Shown in pieces: positions 54,084-62,959 of a stretch of DNA of 64,000 nucleotides. Under the pieces are notes generated by a model. That model was not told the DNA's origin. It searched no databases and saw nothing but the letters and a program-made list of their open reading frames with translations. This DNA is from Nitrospiraceae bacterium (GTDB taxonomy: Bacteria; Nitrospirota; Nitrospiria; Nitrospirales; UBA2166). Every line of letters begins with the position of its first letter. Positions within the stretch are counted from its first letter, which is position 1. A program made the translations under genes and the position numbers. The DNA lies in assembly GCA_002726235.1 (NCBI GenBank), contig PBSN01000025.1, positions 8,608 through 72,607 on the forward strand, in the 5' to 3' direction.

Positions 54084-55358
54084 ATGCGGGTTCTTGTAAT
54101 TGGCGGAGGAGGCCGAGAACACGCTATCGTATGGAAAATTGTCCAAAGTTCTCGTGTCACGAACATCTTCTGCGCCCCTGGAAATCCTGGGATTGCGACA
54201 CTTGCCGAGTGTGTTCCGATCCAAGCTGACAATATTCAAGATCTCCTGTCCTTTGCGCAAGATCAAGCCATTGACCTCACCATTGTAGGCCCTGAGGCTC
54301 CACTTGCCGACGGAATCGCTGATCATTTTCGCCAGGCACGCTTGCGTATTTTTGGTCCTGGTCGGATGGCTGCCAGAATCGAAACAAGCAAGGTTTTTGC
54401 CAAAGATCTCATGCGTCGAAGTGGAATTCCTACACCATCGGCAGAAACGTTTACCAATGTCATTCGAGCCCAAGAATACCTCCGCAGACACAACATGCCT
54501 GTAGTCATCAAGGCAGATGGCCTTGCGCAAGGAAAGGGAGTCGTAGTCGCCACAACATTGGCCGAAGCTCAAAAGGCAGTGACGGACCTACTCGAACAGA
54601 ATGTTCTTGGAGCCAGTGGGGCCACCATTATGATTGAGGAATTCGTTGCAGGAGATGAACTAAGTGTGATGGCTTTAACAGATGGAAACACCGTCGTCCC
54701 TTTGCTCGCCTCACGCGATTACAAACGTATTTTTGACAACGATCAGGGGCCAAATACTGGAGGAATGGGCTCGTTTGCTCCGGTAGATTCAGTGGACACT
54801 GCTCTGATGAATCGCATCTTAAACGAGATTCTCCAACCGATCGTCGATGCGCTGTCGTCTCTTGGAAGCCCGTATCGCGGGGTGTTATATGCCGGAATCA
54901 TGTTGGCATCTGACGGACCAAAAGTTCTGGAATGCAATGCGAGATTTGGTGATCCGGAGACTCAAGTTGTACTATCGCTTCTTAAGACGGACCTCGTTGA
55001 TCTTCTCGGGGCCGTGGTGGATCACCAGCTAGATGCCCTTTCGCCAATTGAATGGCATGAAGGCGCGGCGGTATGCGTCGTATTGGCATCCGGCAACTAT
55101 CCTAGTCGTCCCAATGTTGGAAAAATAATTCACGGCGTGGCCAAAGCTGAAAATATCGATGACGTCAATGTATTCCACGCGGGGACAAAAATAGGGGACA
55201 TGGGTTTGATGACAGCGGGTGGGAGGGTGCTTGGAGTCACAGCGACTAGTACTGACCACAGAGGGGCACGTGCAAAAGCGTACGAAGCAGTGGCCCACAT
55301 CATATTTGATGACATGCAATATCGAAGAGATATCTGTCATAAAGGAGTTGAAACATGA
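54084..55358 (+). CDS. purD: Phosphoribosylamine-glycine ligase
   Basis: ATP-grasp enzyme forming glycinamide ribonucleotide; 424 residues. The N-terminus MRVLVIGGGGREHAIVWKI, the ATP-grasp lid and core (VIKADGLAQGKGVVVA, IEEFVAGDELSVMAL), and the GPNTGGMGSFAP and LECNARFGDPETQVVL signatures are all present. It follows purH by 19 bp and overlaps purE by 4 bp (ATGA, 55355-55358). Confidence 0.96.
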   Translation: MRVLVIGGGGREHAIVWKIVQSSRVTNIFCAPGNPGIATLAECVPIQADNIQDLLSFAQDQAIDLTIVGPEAPLADGIADHFRQARLRIFGPGRMAARIETSKVFAKDLMRRSGIPTPSAETFTNVIRAQEYLRRHNMPVVIKADGLAQGKGVVVATTLAEAQKAVTDLLEQNVLGASGATIMIEEFVAGDELSVMALTDGNTVVPLLASRDYKRIFDNDQGPNTGGMGSFAPVDSVDTALMNRILNEILQPIVDALSSLGSPYRGVLYAGIMLASDGPKVLECNARFGDPETQVVLSLLKTDLVDLLGAVVDHQLDALSPIEWHEGAAVCVVLASGNYPSRPNVGKIIHGVAKAENIDDVNVFHAGTKIGDMGLMTAGGRVLGVTATSTDHRGARAKAYEAVAHIIFDDMQYRRDICHKGVET

Positions 55359-55849
55359 GCAACGCGCAGGTCGCCATTTTTATGGGAAGCAAATCGGATT
55401 TGCCATTGATGCGAGAGACTGCCGAGCTGTTAAAGCAATTTGGCGTCTCATATGACATGACCATCACATCGGCTCATCGCACCCCAGATCGCACAGAAAA
55501 ACTCATCAAGGCGTTTGAAGCAAACGGAGGGGAAGTCTTTATCGCAGGCGCCGGAAGCGCCGCCCATCTTGCAGGAGTGATTGCAGCTCGAACTATTCTT
55601 CCCGTGATCGGAGTACCAATTGCCAGCTCTCCGCTTCAAGGCTGGGATGCACTATTGGCAACCGTCCAGATGCCTAAAGGTGTTCCTGTTGCGACTATGG
55701 CGATGGGAAAAGCGGGAGCGAAAAATGCTGGAGTTTTTGCCGCGCAGATTATTGCCCGTAAAGATCCGAAATTGGCAAAGCAACTCATAGCTTACAAAGA
55801 GGAAATGGAAAAAACCGTCATCGCGGATGCTGAGCAGATGGAGACATAA
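55355..55849 (+). CDS. purE: N5-carboxyaminoimidazole ribonucleotide mutase
   Basis: A 164-residue class I PurE. It moves the carboxyl of N5-CAIR to C4. FMGSKSDLPLMRETAELL starts the CAIR-binding region; SAHRTPDRTEKLI has the catalytic His; AGAGSAAHLAGVIAARTILPVIGVP and MPKGVPVATMAMGKAGAKNA complete the signature (quoted in parts). It starts within the purD stop. PurK, its usual partner, is not in the window. Confidence 0.94.
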   Translation: MSNAQVAIFMGSKSDLPLMRETAELLKQFGVSYDMTITSAHRTPDRTEKLIKAFEANGGEVFIAGAGSAAHLAGVIAARTILPVIGVPIASSPLQGWDALLATVQMPKGVPVATMAMGKAGAKNAGVFAAQIIARKDPKLAKQLIAYKEEMEKTVIADAEQMET

Positions 55850-55903
55850 AACTTGCTGCTAAATTCTAAACTGTGTGGCATCTTGGGCTAAAAACAGACA
55901 CCC

Positions 55904-57058
55904 GTGTTTGGACAACCAAGCAAACTCACAAGGCGAGATATACTTATTGGAGGACTTGCCCTCCCATTCTCCCTACAATTTTTACTCACTTCAGGTGCAC
56001 GTGCCTCCACCATTGGGGCCCTCCCGTTTCTTGATGACAAGCGTCATTCAAACACCATCACAGAGGATGAAGACAAGATCGTTCCATTTGATCTCACTCG
56101 GTTAACACATTGGATTACACCCTCAAGTCAGTTCTATATCCGTAATCATTTTGCGGTCCCGCCAGTTTCCGATGCAAACGATTGGATCATCAAAGTTCAA
56201 GGCAACGTTCGGCACCCACAAAACATATCATTTACTCAGTTGGGCAGGTTTTCGCGCGTTGAGCAGGTAGTGACATTGGAGTGTGCGGGCAACTCCAAGC
56301 ACCGAAACCATGGGCTCGTCAGCAATGCGAGATGGGCTGGCGTGCCACTCAAAACCGTGCTTGAGCGTGTGCACTTGGCGCCGGATGCGACGCACGTCGT
56401 GTTTCATGGAGCCGATGCGGCAACAGAAAGCAAACGGCATTTTTCTCGTGCGCTGACCATAGAGCAAGCGACACACCCAGCGGTGATGCTGGCAACGGAA
56501 ATGAATGGTGAGCCTCTTCCTCCAGATCATGGGTTTCCCGTTCGACTCATTGTTCCTGGGTGGTATGGCATGGCGCATGTCAAATGGCTTGAGCGAATCG
56601 AACTTATCAGTCGACCGTTTAATGGGCCGTATCAAACAACATTCTATGTTAATAAACGACGGGTAGGTCGTGGTGACGACGTCATCTGGAAATCCTCTCC
56701 TATTACAAAAATTCCGGTGAAGTCGATCGTTGCACGCATCCAGCGTGATTATCACTCGAAAGGCAATATCTACAAGGTCAGTGGAGCGATATGGGGCGGA
56801 AACAGGCCTATCAATGCCGTGAATGTGCATATCAACGACGACAATCAATGGCACACAGCAACACTCGCAGAAAATAGCGATCCGTTTGCCTGGACACTGT
56901 GGTCATATCAGTGGGATAACCCGTTGCCAGGCCTTCATCACCTTATGTCCCGTGGCATCGATCATTCAGGAAACGTCCAACCCATCAAACGATCTACGCA
57001 TCTCCGCGGCCCCTACCAACATGACGAAGTGATTTTTCGTCGGGTGAACCTTTCCTGA
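55904..57058 (+). CDS. Tat-exported molybdenum enzyme of the sulfite-oxidase family
   Basis: A 384-residue periplasmic protein with Tat signal TRRDILIGG near residue 10. The molybdopterin-binding fold has QVVTLECAGNSKHRN with the Mo-ligating Cys, NARWAGVPLKTVL, GEPLPPDHGFPVRLIVPGWYG and WLERIELI. A C-terminal Mo-co dimerisation domain (about 265-384) follows with WGGNRPINAVNVHI. It is closest in shape to SorA/SoxC-type sulfite dehydrogenases or YedY-like enzymes; the long dimerisation domain favours SorA/SoxC. GTG start at 55904. Substrate may be sulfite. Its regulator candidate (HTH-Mop) and tatC lie near. Confidence 0.88.
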   Translation: MFGQPSKLTRRDILIGGLALPFSLQFLLTSGARASTIGALPFLDDKRHSNTITEDEDKIVPFDLTRLTHWITPSSQFYIRNHFAVPPVSDANDWIIKVQGNVRHPQNISFTQLGRFSRVEQVVTLECAGNSKHRNHGLVSNARWAGVPLKTVLERVHLAPDATHVVFHGADAATESKRHFSRALTIEQATHPAVMLATEMNGEPLPPDHGFPVRLIVPGWYGMAHVKWLERIELISRPFNGPYQTTFYVNKRRVGRGDDVIWKSSPITKIPVKSIVARIQRDYHSKGNIYKVSGAIWGGNRPINAVNVHINDDNQWHTATLAENSDPFAWTLWSYQWDNPLPGLHHLMSRGIDHSGNVQPIKRSTHLRGPYQHDEVIFRRVNLS

Positions 57059-57139
57059 GGGAATAAGAAACGAGATCGATTGAAGGAAGGCGGGGCACAG
57101 TCAAAGAGCACACTTACGCTCAGGTGTGGCAGTATTGCG

Positions 57140-58456
57140 TCACATGGGAACGGGCGATACCCTCCCAATACTCCAATACTGAAAACCCATATTGGCCATA
57201 CGAGTGGGCTGATACACGTTTCGTAGGTCGATGAATATCGGAGTACGTAACTGCTTTTTGATCCGTTCGAGATCGAGATTTCTAAATTGATTCCATTCGG
57301 TTGCAAGAACAATCGCATCGGCATCGTCACTCACTTCATAGCTATCCGAGCATAGCTTCAACTCCGGAAGTTGCTGAGCGGTCTCCTGCATGGCTTCAGG
57401 ATCGTATGCCTGTACATAAGCGCCTTCCGTAAGAAGGAGACGGATGATTGCAATTGATGGTGATTCTCGTATATCGCTGGTATTCGGCTTAAATGAAAGT
57501 CCAAGTACTCCAATACGTTTGTTGTTAATGGTCCCAAGAGCCGTGCGAATTTTCTCAACCATCCGCGTCTTCTGCCGAGCGTTGGCGTCCACGGCAGCCT
57601 GAGCAATGCCCATCTCACAGCGATGTTCTTTTCCAGTTGAGATGATCGCAGCGACATCTTTCGGAAAACACGACCCTCCATAGCCAGGACCGGTATGGAG
57701 AAATTTTGATCCTATTCTTCCATCGAGTCCCATGGCTTTTGCGACCATGCGGATATCAGCTCCAACCTTCTCGCAGAGTACCGACATTTCGTTAATGAAT
57801 GAGATCTTTGTTGCCAGGAACGTATTCGATGCATATTTGATCAGTTCCGCAGTTTCAATCGTTGTGGCCACAATCGGTGTTTCTATCAGATAAAGGGGCC
57901 GGTAGAGATCTTTCAAAATGGCGACACTCTCATCACATTCAGCCCCAATCACAACTCGGTTGGGTCGAATAAAATCCTCAATGGCTGACCCCTCACGAAG
58001 AAACTCAGGATTTGAGACAACATCAAATCGTACTGGCTCTCGCTGGGCACTTTCAATCAAAAATTTGACCCGTTGCCCTGTTCCCACTGGAACGGTGGAC
58101 TTGGTCACGATGACTGTATAGCTGGTCATTGCACGGCCAATACCTGTCGCCACAGCCTCAATCGACGACACATCGACAGAGCCGTCGTCGGTGGATGGAG
58201 TGCCTACAGTGATAAAAACGACGAGTGCCTGATTGACTGCCTGCGCAAGGTCGGTTGTGAAGGTTAGCCTTCCCCCTTGACGGCCTTTCCTTACAAGATC
58301 TTGCAGTCCGGGTTCGTAAAACGGGATCTCTCCGGATTCCATCGCCGCAATTCTTTGAGGGTCCTGATCCATGCAGGTGACCTGAAGCCCAAACTCGGCA
58401 AAACACGCCGCAGTGACCAAGCCGACATAGCCAGAGCCAATGATGCTGATATGCAT
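57140..58456 (-). CDS. ugd: UDP-glucose 6-dehydrogenase
   Basis: Oxidises UDP-glucose to UDP-glucuronate twice using NAD; 438 residues. The Rossmann start MHISIIGSGYVGLVTAACFAEFG (quoted in part: GSGYVGLVTAACFAE), catalytic Cys in GPGYGGSCFPKDV, and FKPNTSDIRESPS match the UDPGDH family. It supplies glucuronic acid for extracellular polysaccharide. Its ATG overlaps the HTH-Mop gene stop by 1 bp (TAATG). It converges with the Mo enzyme gene 81 bp away. Confidence 0.95.
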   Translation of the reverse strand: MHISIIGSGYVGLVTAACFAEFGLQVTCMDQDPQRIAAMESGEIPFYEPGLQDLVRKGRQGGRLTFTTDLAQAVNQALVVFITVGTPSTDDGSVDVSSIEAVATGIGRAMTSYTVIVTKSTVPVGTGQRVKFLIESAQREPVRFDVVSNPEFLREGSAIEDFIRPNRVVIGAECDESVAILKDLYRPLYLIETPIVATTIETAELIKYASNTFLATKISFINEMSVLCEKVGADIRMVAKAMGLDGRIGSKFLHTGPGYGGSCFPKDVAAIISTGKEHRCEMGIAQAAVDANARQKTRMVEKIRTALGTINNKRIGVLGLSFKPNTSDIRESPSIAIIRLLLTEGAYVQAYDPEAMQETAQQLPELKLCSDSYEVSDDADAIVLATEWNQFRNLDLERIKKQLRTPIFIDLRNVYQPTRMANMGFQYWSIGRVSPVPM

Positions 58457-58881
58457 TAACTGCCTTCTTTGAGGACCATGACCTCAGTGGCTTTGATGAG
58501 CGCAATCGCGCTATCTCCAACACGTAGCTTGAGAGCATCAAGACCATCGCGAGTAATGATCGCTGTAAGCTTGTATGGGCCCGCGTCCAGGTTTACCTGA
58601 GCCAAGAGAGAACTTTTCTTGATGCTGGTCACAATACCTGAAATTTTATTTCGGCCGCTGACGTCATCCTCAATATCTTTCCGCCCAAGTGAGCGATCCA
58701 GATTTTTACGGTCAAAGCGCCAGCGCCCTCCAATACGAGAACATGGAATCTTTCCTTGTGCAACATGCCGATATAACGTCGGCAGTGTCAGGCGAAGATA
58801 CGCTGCAGCGTCCTTGGTCGTCATAATATCCTTCAGTACACCCTTGGCTCGTGATTGACGTGGAGGTCGGCTACCTTTCAT
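58456..58881 (-). CDS. HTH plus Mop (TOBE) molybdate-binding regulator-like protein
   Basis: A 141-residue protein. Residues 15-70 form an excisionase/MerR-type HTH (MTTKDAAAYLRLTLPTLYRH, then RWRFDRKNLDRSL), and residues 75-141 a Mop/TOBE domain (NKISGIVTSIKKSSLLAQVNL, GDSAIALIKATEVMVLKEG) of the kind that binds molybdate in MopI or ModE. This resembles ModE with a different HTH. Its neighbours are ugd (overlapping) and, beyond it, a Mo-dependent oxidoreductase, so molybdate-dependent control is plausible. A palindromic site lies 65 bp upstream. Confidence 0.8.
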   Translation of the reverse strand: MKGSRPPRQSRAKGVLKDIMTTKDAAAYLRLTLPTLYRHVAQGKIPCSRIGGRWRFDRKNLDRSLGRKDIEDDVSGRNKISGIVTSIKKSSLLAQVNLDAGPYKLTAIITRDGLDALKLRVGDSAIALIKATEVMVLKEGS

Positions 58882-58945
58882 GACTATCCTTGCACGTTGT
58901 CAGTTGGCAGTCCTGAGCATTTTTTGTCGTAGCTGTATGAAGCAG

Positions 58946-58961
58946 ATGCATGCACATGCAT
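58946..58961 (-). promoter_or_regulatory. Candidate operator palindrome upstream of the HTH-Mop gene
   Basis: ATGCATG-CA-CATGCAT, a perfect 7-2-7 inverted repeat, 65-80 bp before the HTH-Mop start. Suits a dimeric HTH regulator and suggests autoregulation, but no protein has been shown to bind it. Confidence 0.45.
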
Positions 58962-58982
58962 AGTGCGTAATCACAACATCAC

Positions 58983-59663
58983 TTACAATCCGGTTGGTGT
59001 GCTCGAAGCAATTATTCCAATGCCAATGATGAGTTCTTTGGTTCCATTACCAAACAAAATACGCGGTTTCCCAAATCCAACGAAGCGCTCCTTCTGCGTA
59101 AAGCTCAGCTCAAAGCCTTGGCGTGTCAGCTCTCGGCACTCTGCGAATCGCTTTCCGCCTTCGCCAGAAAGGCGATGGCAACTGAGAATGAAGTGCAATT
59201 GTTGGTCTTTGATATACATCTCACCCCACGTCGCCTCTTGGTGTGTTTCGGCCTCTATGCCACTCGGCTTAGTGAGACCGAAGACCACTCGCTCCTGTGG
59301 CGACGCCTGGGAAAACGCATCCTTCACGATCGAGGCAAGTGTTGCAATCTCGTCGGTTTCAAATACGCGATGTTTGTGTACCTCTTCTGCCACGCCTATG
59401 TCTCGCTTCTTCTGTAACATCAAGAGTTGAGGCTGAATTCGTATCGCAGCGAAAATTTTCTGAAGTTGGCCAACCTCGATCTCTGCAGGATGGGTATACC
59501 GATCGGGATCATCTGGTCCCTTGATGCTCGTATCAATATCCAAGCGAACGATCGTTTGCGGATCCTGAACAATGATACGCGACGCGGGGTGCACCCCAGC
59601 ACATCCAGCAACAAGAATGAAGACGAGCGTCAGCACAGCAAACTTGGACAGATTGACAGGCAT
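58983..59663 (-). CDS. Lipoprotein of unknown function
   Basis: A 226-residue secreted protein with lipobox LVAGCAG near residue 21. The middle has an Ile/Glu/Lys-rich helix (VGQLQKIFAAIRI, EEVHKHRVF) and several beta-like stretches (MYIKDQQLHFILS, RLSGEGGKRF). No family recognised. The ribosome site AAGGAGATATG-like (AAGGAG 8 bases before the ATG at 59663) supports the start. It is 101 bp before the HTH-Mop gene, so might be the target or just neighbour. Confidence 0.7.
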   Translation of the reverse strand: MPVNLSKFAVLTLVFILVAGCAGVHPASRIIVQDPQTIVRLDIDTSIKGPDDPDRYTHPAEIEVGQLQKIFAAIRIQPQLLMLQKKRDIGVAEEVHKHRVFETDEIATLASIVKDAFSQASPQERVVFGLTKPSGIEAETHQEATWGEMYIKDQQLHFILSCHRLSGEGGKRFAECRELTRQGFELSFTQKERFVGFGKPRILFGNGTKELIIGIGIIASSTPTGL

Positions 59664-59817
59664 GGCTCATATCTCCTTATTTGTGAAGAGGTTTCGATAT
59701 CCGTGGATGCTTGAGCGTTGTTATCGCGAAGGAAACATTGAGCACTCTCATGTCGTGGTATCTTTATGAGATCGATAGTAATCAGAATCATTTACGTTCC
59801 TGCCCTGCGGTAAGTAT

Positions 59818-60570
59818 TTAGGTCACCGTACGACGTATTCGCTTTACAGGTGATGTCTTCGGTGGCACACCACGTGGTTGTCCCCACAGACGAACGCTCA
59901 CAATGCCCACTTCATAGAGCAGGATCAATGGAACAGCCATGAGAAGGAGGTTAAATGCATCAGGTGTTGGGGTCATGATTGTGGCAAGCAGAAAAAAGAC
60001 AACAATCGCATGCTTCCGAAACTGAACCAAGAGTTTCGCAGAAATCGCACCCATCCGTGCCAGCATCGTCATGATCAGGGGCAACTCAAACGCCACACCA
60101 AACACCAACAAGAACTTTGCATTAAAATCAATATACTGCCCTACCGCCAATGCGGGAAGCAAATTAAGCTTTTCCCCTTGCGCCACAAGATACCCAAGCG
60201 CGAGGGGAAGAATAAGAATATTACAAACCGCCAATCCGCACATGAACAGGAGAGTAGCAATCGCAATATATGGAAGCACGGAGTGTTTCTCGTGGGGAAG
60301 AAATGCCGGCTCAAAAAATTTCCATATCTGATAAATGAGCATTGGCAAGGTGCAGAGGATTGCCGCAAAAAATGCCACCTTAATGGCGGCAAAAAGAGCT
60401 TCGGCCGGTCCGTAAAACACCAGATCTGTTGGAAGTGGGCGACGGAACCATGCAATGAGAATATCTGCGAATACAAATGAAATGGCAAACATCACCGCAA
60501 GAAACCCCAACACTGTATAGACACGTTGTCGAATCGCGGCGATGTGCTGTGTCAGAAAATTGCTCGTCAT
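59818..60570 (-). CDS. tatC: Sec-independent protein translocase subunit TatC
   Basis: A 250-residue six-span inner-membrane protein that recognises twin-arginine signals. IRQRVYTVLGFLA, YGPAEALFAAIKVAFFAAIL, FEPAFLPHEK, AFELPLIMTML and PTPDAFNLLLMAVPLILLYE match the family, with the conserved FE and Pro sites. The C-terminus (KTSPVKRIRRTVT) is basic. Its ATGA overlaps the rimI stop (60567-60570). No tatA/B neighbour. It serves Tat substrates such as the Mo enzyme at 55.9 kb. Confidence 0.94.
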   Translation of the reverse strand: MTSNFLTQHIAAIRQRVYTVLGFLAVMFAISFVFADILIAWFRRPLPTDLVFYGPAEALFAAIKVAFFAAILCTLPMLIYQIWKFFEPAFLPHEKHSVLPYIAIATLLFMCGLAVCNILILPLALGYLVAQGEKLNLLPALAVGQYIDFNAKFLLVFGVAFELPLIMTMLARMGAISAKLLVQFRKHAIVVFFLLATIMTPTPDAFNLLLMAVPLILLYEVGIVSVRLWGQPRGVPPKTSPVKRIRRTVT

Positions 60571-61076
60571 CCGCTGACAGCCTTCGTCATGTGCAACGCT
60601 TTCTGATCATCAATGCTGTGCGTCGCGTTCACGGTATCGAGTGAACGACGTCTCAAAATCATGGCATCTTCAACGGGATTCGAATAGTATCGTTCGCGGA
60701 GCGCAATCTTTTGGAATCCAAACTGCGTATAGAACGCAATCGCAGGCACGTTTGATGCGCGGACTTCCAGCATGGCCTCGTGGACCCCGCAGGCACACGC
60801 GTGTGCGATGGCATGGGTCATCATTGCACTCGCAATCCCGCGTCGGTGATGGGATGGACTGACAGCCAAATTCATGATGTGGAGCTCTTCAAAAATAACC
60901 CAATAACACGCATACCCGACAATCGTTCCTCCCTCCCGGCTCACGAACAGTGACGCAAAAGGATTACCCGCAAGCTCATCGTGAAACATCTTTCGTGTCC
61001 ACGGTACCGAAAATGAGTCCCGTTCGATCCGCACAACGTCGTCTAGATCTGATTCAATCAGGGGGTCAATCGTCAC
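60567..61076 (-). CDS. rimI: Ribosomal protein S18-alanine N-acetyltransferase RimI
   Basis: A 169-residue GNAT acetyltransferase modifying the N-terminal Ala of S18. Core: IEESDLDDVV-like start (VTIDPLIESDLDDVVRIE), PWTRKMFHDELA, MNLAVSPSHHRRGIASAMM (the Q/RxxGxG/A acetyl-CoA motif), VRASNVPAIAFYTQFGFQK and RERYYSN. The GTG at 61076 is chosen because GTGA overlaps the tsaB stop (61073-61076); longer readings upstream run against tsaB. Its end overlaps tatC. Confidence 0.9.
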   Translation of the reverse strand: MTIDPLIESDLDDVVRIERDSFSVPWTRKMFHDELAGNPFASLFVSREGGTIVGYACYWVIFEELHIMNLAVSPSHHRRGIASAMMTHAIAHACACGVHEAMLEVRASNVPAIAFYTQFGFQKIALRERYYSNPVEDAMILRRRSLDTVNATHSIDDQKALHMTKAVSG

Positions 61077-61843
61077 GTCGTAACTCCAGATGACGTATCG
61101 GATCCCACGGCACGATAAGGTAGATTGGGTTTGGCGTCTGGCGGTCTCAGATATATCGGTGTGAGCTTTTCGCCTGCAAGCATACCACGGGCCAAACGTT
61201 CTTTGCCAACGTGCGCCACGCTCAGCGCAGACGGTACACACGCGATCCCTGTGGGAAATACAGCCCGGTTGCCAAATCGCCCTGACAGCATCTGACGGCA
61301 AAGCGAAACGCCATCACCCACGACAATGACAGTACCCTGCACATGTGCCGACAACGCATCGACAGCGTTCTCAATAGAAAGACGTTGTGGGTCCATTACG
61401 CATGTAAGGGAATCGTGTGCGTCCGAAGCTTGCTGTGTGTGCCATACGGCGAGAAACAGTTCGCCACGCTTCGCATCCAATGCGGTGCAAATTGGAAAGC
61501 CAAGACCAGCCACGTTGAACGCAAGAGCATGAAGCGTTGGCACGGCAACCAGCGGTTTGTTTGTACCATATGCCAACCCTTTCATGGTGGCCAGGCCGAC
61601 ACGTAATCCCGTAAATGATCCTGGGCCAATCGAGACAACAAAACCATCGATGTCGCAAAGCGTCACGTTGAGTGCATTCAGCAGTCGGTCAATAGCTGGC
61701 ATGATCGACCATCGATGAGAACGATCCGTCGCGGTAGCTAAAGATCGCGTTTGCTTCACCGCCTCTGTTGCACACAGACCATTCTCGCCTACTACCGCAA
61801 CACTCTGTACGGATGTTGCTGTTTCAACCGCAAGGATCATCAT
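61073..61843 (-). CDS. tsaB: tRNA t6A modification protein TsaB
   Basis: A 256-residue TsaB/YeaZ subunit of the t6A complex, pairing with TsaD and TsaE. The ASKHA N-terminus MMILAVETATSVQSVAV, then SIGPGSFTGLRVGLATMKGLA (quoted in parts: GPGSFTGLRVGLA) and TALDAKRGELFLAVW are the family markers. The start at 61843 lies in an ATGATGA junction with the DUF4292 stop (4-bp overlap). tsaE lies 28 kb away in the window. Confidence 0.93.
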   Translation of the reverse strand: MMILAVETATSVQSVAVVGENGLCATEAVKQTRSLATATDRSHRWSIMPAIDRLLNALNVTLCDIDGFVVSIGPGSFTGLRVGLATMKGLAYGTNKPLVAVPTLHALAFNVAGLGFPICTALDAKRGELFLAVWHTQQASDAHDSLTCVMDPQRLSIENAVDALSAHVQGTVIVVGDGVSLCRQMLSGRFGNRAVFPTGIACVPSALSVAHVGKERLARGMLAGEKLTPIYLRPPDAKPNLPYRAVGSDTSSGVTT

Positions 61844-62886
61844 GGGTGAACCACGCCGGCAAAATGGCCCCACGGATGTTCACCACGGCCGTCCAGCGCA
61901 ACCGCAGTGCGCAAAGAGGCGAGGCGTACCTGTGTGTGAGTGGAAGCCTTACGCGAAACGAAAGCAACGCTGGCGTCCTTTTTAAACATCCTGCTCATAT
62001 CAAATTCTGTCGGTCCCACCTCGGGATTCGGAAGTACCTCTTGGAATATCAACGTATAGTGACTATCCGTTACCACGTCATGAATGGACATATGAAAAGG
62101 GTAGAGAATCTGCCCACGAGGTCCAAGGGAACGATAGTCATCAAATTCAACAGTAATGATCGGATCTCCCGTAGCGCTCAACACCGCGTCTTTAACCACG
62201 TCGAAATTTATTCGCTCGACCCACAATTGGCGTACCGGATGCGATGAATGAGGTGTTTCCATGACCTCAATGCGGTAGAGCAAACCTTCTTCATAGAGCG
62301 TAACGTGATGGCTATCATCAATCGGTGTCGCGAGAACCGTCTTCGACACCGCCGACACCAAGTGAAGGAACCGTTGCCGCATCGACGACATCTCCGAAGG
62401 CGGATCTGCCGAAGTGGCGGAGTGGGTTCCGGCCACAACACGATTTTGTGTCGGGAGGTGCACACGAAACTGCATCTGGTTACTGGTCAGGTCAAACAAG
62501 GTTCGCCCCAATGGATCAAAGGCACGCAATCGAATGAGTGACGGTCTCACATAGGACACCGACATGTTCATCGAGCTGCGAATTGGAATAATTTTCCCCC
62601 GACCATGGAGTTGCACGAGCGCACGCAGACTCTGAATCTGGTCCGAACGTTGGTTGAGCATGGTCATAAGTTCTTCGACGCTGGCTTGCCGCAGTGGCAA
62701 ATCAGGCACTGGCTCCGGAATCCCAGACCGACACCCTGTGAAGAGCACAACCATGGCGGCGAGGCAAAAAAACGCACAGGCTCCCATGGTGATGGAACCC
62801 CATCGAGCGCGCAAACCCAAGCGACAAAGGTCGAAGGCCGCATCCGGCCGAAGAGTTTCGCCGGTAAAGATTTGAGTGTCTGCCAT
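61840..62886 (-). CDS. DUF4292 lipoprotein (LolA/LppX-like fold)
   Basis: A 348-residue envelope protein. An unusual cytoplasmic-looking stretch of about 33 residues precedes the hydrophobic signal (about 34-53) with lipobox LFTGC. The mature part has QIQSLRALVQLHGRGKI and FDPLGRTLFDLTSNQMQFRVHL, the DUF4292 pattern, with further beta strands. Start 62886 has AGGAG eight bases upstream; another start nearer to the signal peptide is possible. It leads the operon DUF4292-tsaB-rimI-tatC. Likely lipid or lipoprotein binding, but unproven. Confidence 0.75.
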   Translation of the reverse strand: MADTQIFTGETLRPDAAFDLCRLGLRARWGSITMGACAFFCLAAMVVLFTGCRSGIPEPVPDLPLRQASVEELMTMLNQRSDQIQSLRALVQLHGRGKIIPIRSSMNMSVSYVRPSLIRLRAFDPLGRTLFDLTSNQMQFRVHLPTQNRVVAGTHSATSADPPSEMSSMRQRFLHLVSAVSKTVLATPIDDSHHVTLYEEGLLYRIEVMETPHSSHPVRQLWVERINFDVVKDAVLSATGDPIITVEFDDYRSLGPRGQILYPFHMSIHDVVTDSHYTLIFQEVLPNPEVGPTEFDMSRMFKKDASVAFVSRKASTHTQVRLASLRTAVALDGRGEHPWGHFAGVVHP

Positions 62887-62923
62887 GGTCCTCACTCCTA
62901 CCATGTGATAATTTTCGCCTTGT

Positions 62924-62952
62924 TTGCCCGCACTATACCTGCTTGTTATACT
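62924..62952 (+). promoter_or_regulatory. Promoter of smpB-ssrA
   Basis: TTGCCC (62924-62929), 17 bp spacer, TATACT (62947-62952). Transcription would start at about 62959, right at the smpB ATG (62960), so the mRNA would be leaderless. No ribosome site precedes that ATG, which agrees. Confidence 0.5.
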
Positions 62953-62959
62953 TCATATT

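Noticed and set aside
60660-60690. GGGATTCGAAT-type T-loop resembling a tRNA
   Set aside because: It lies inside rimI and lacks acceptor and anticodon arms.
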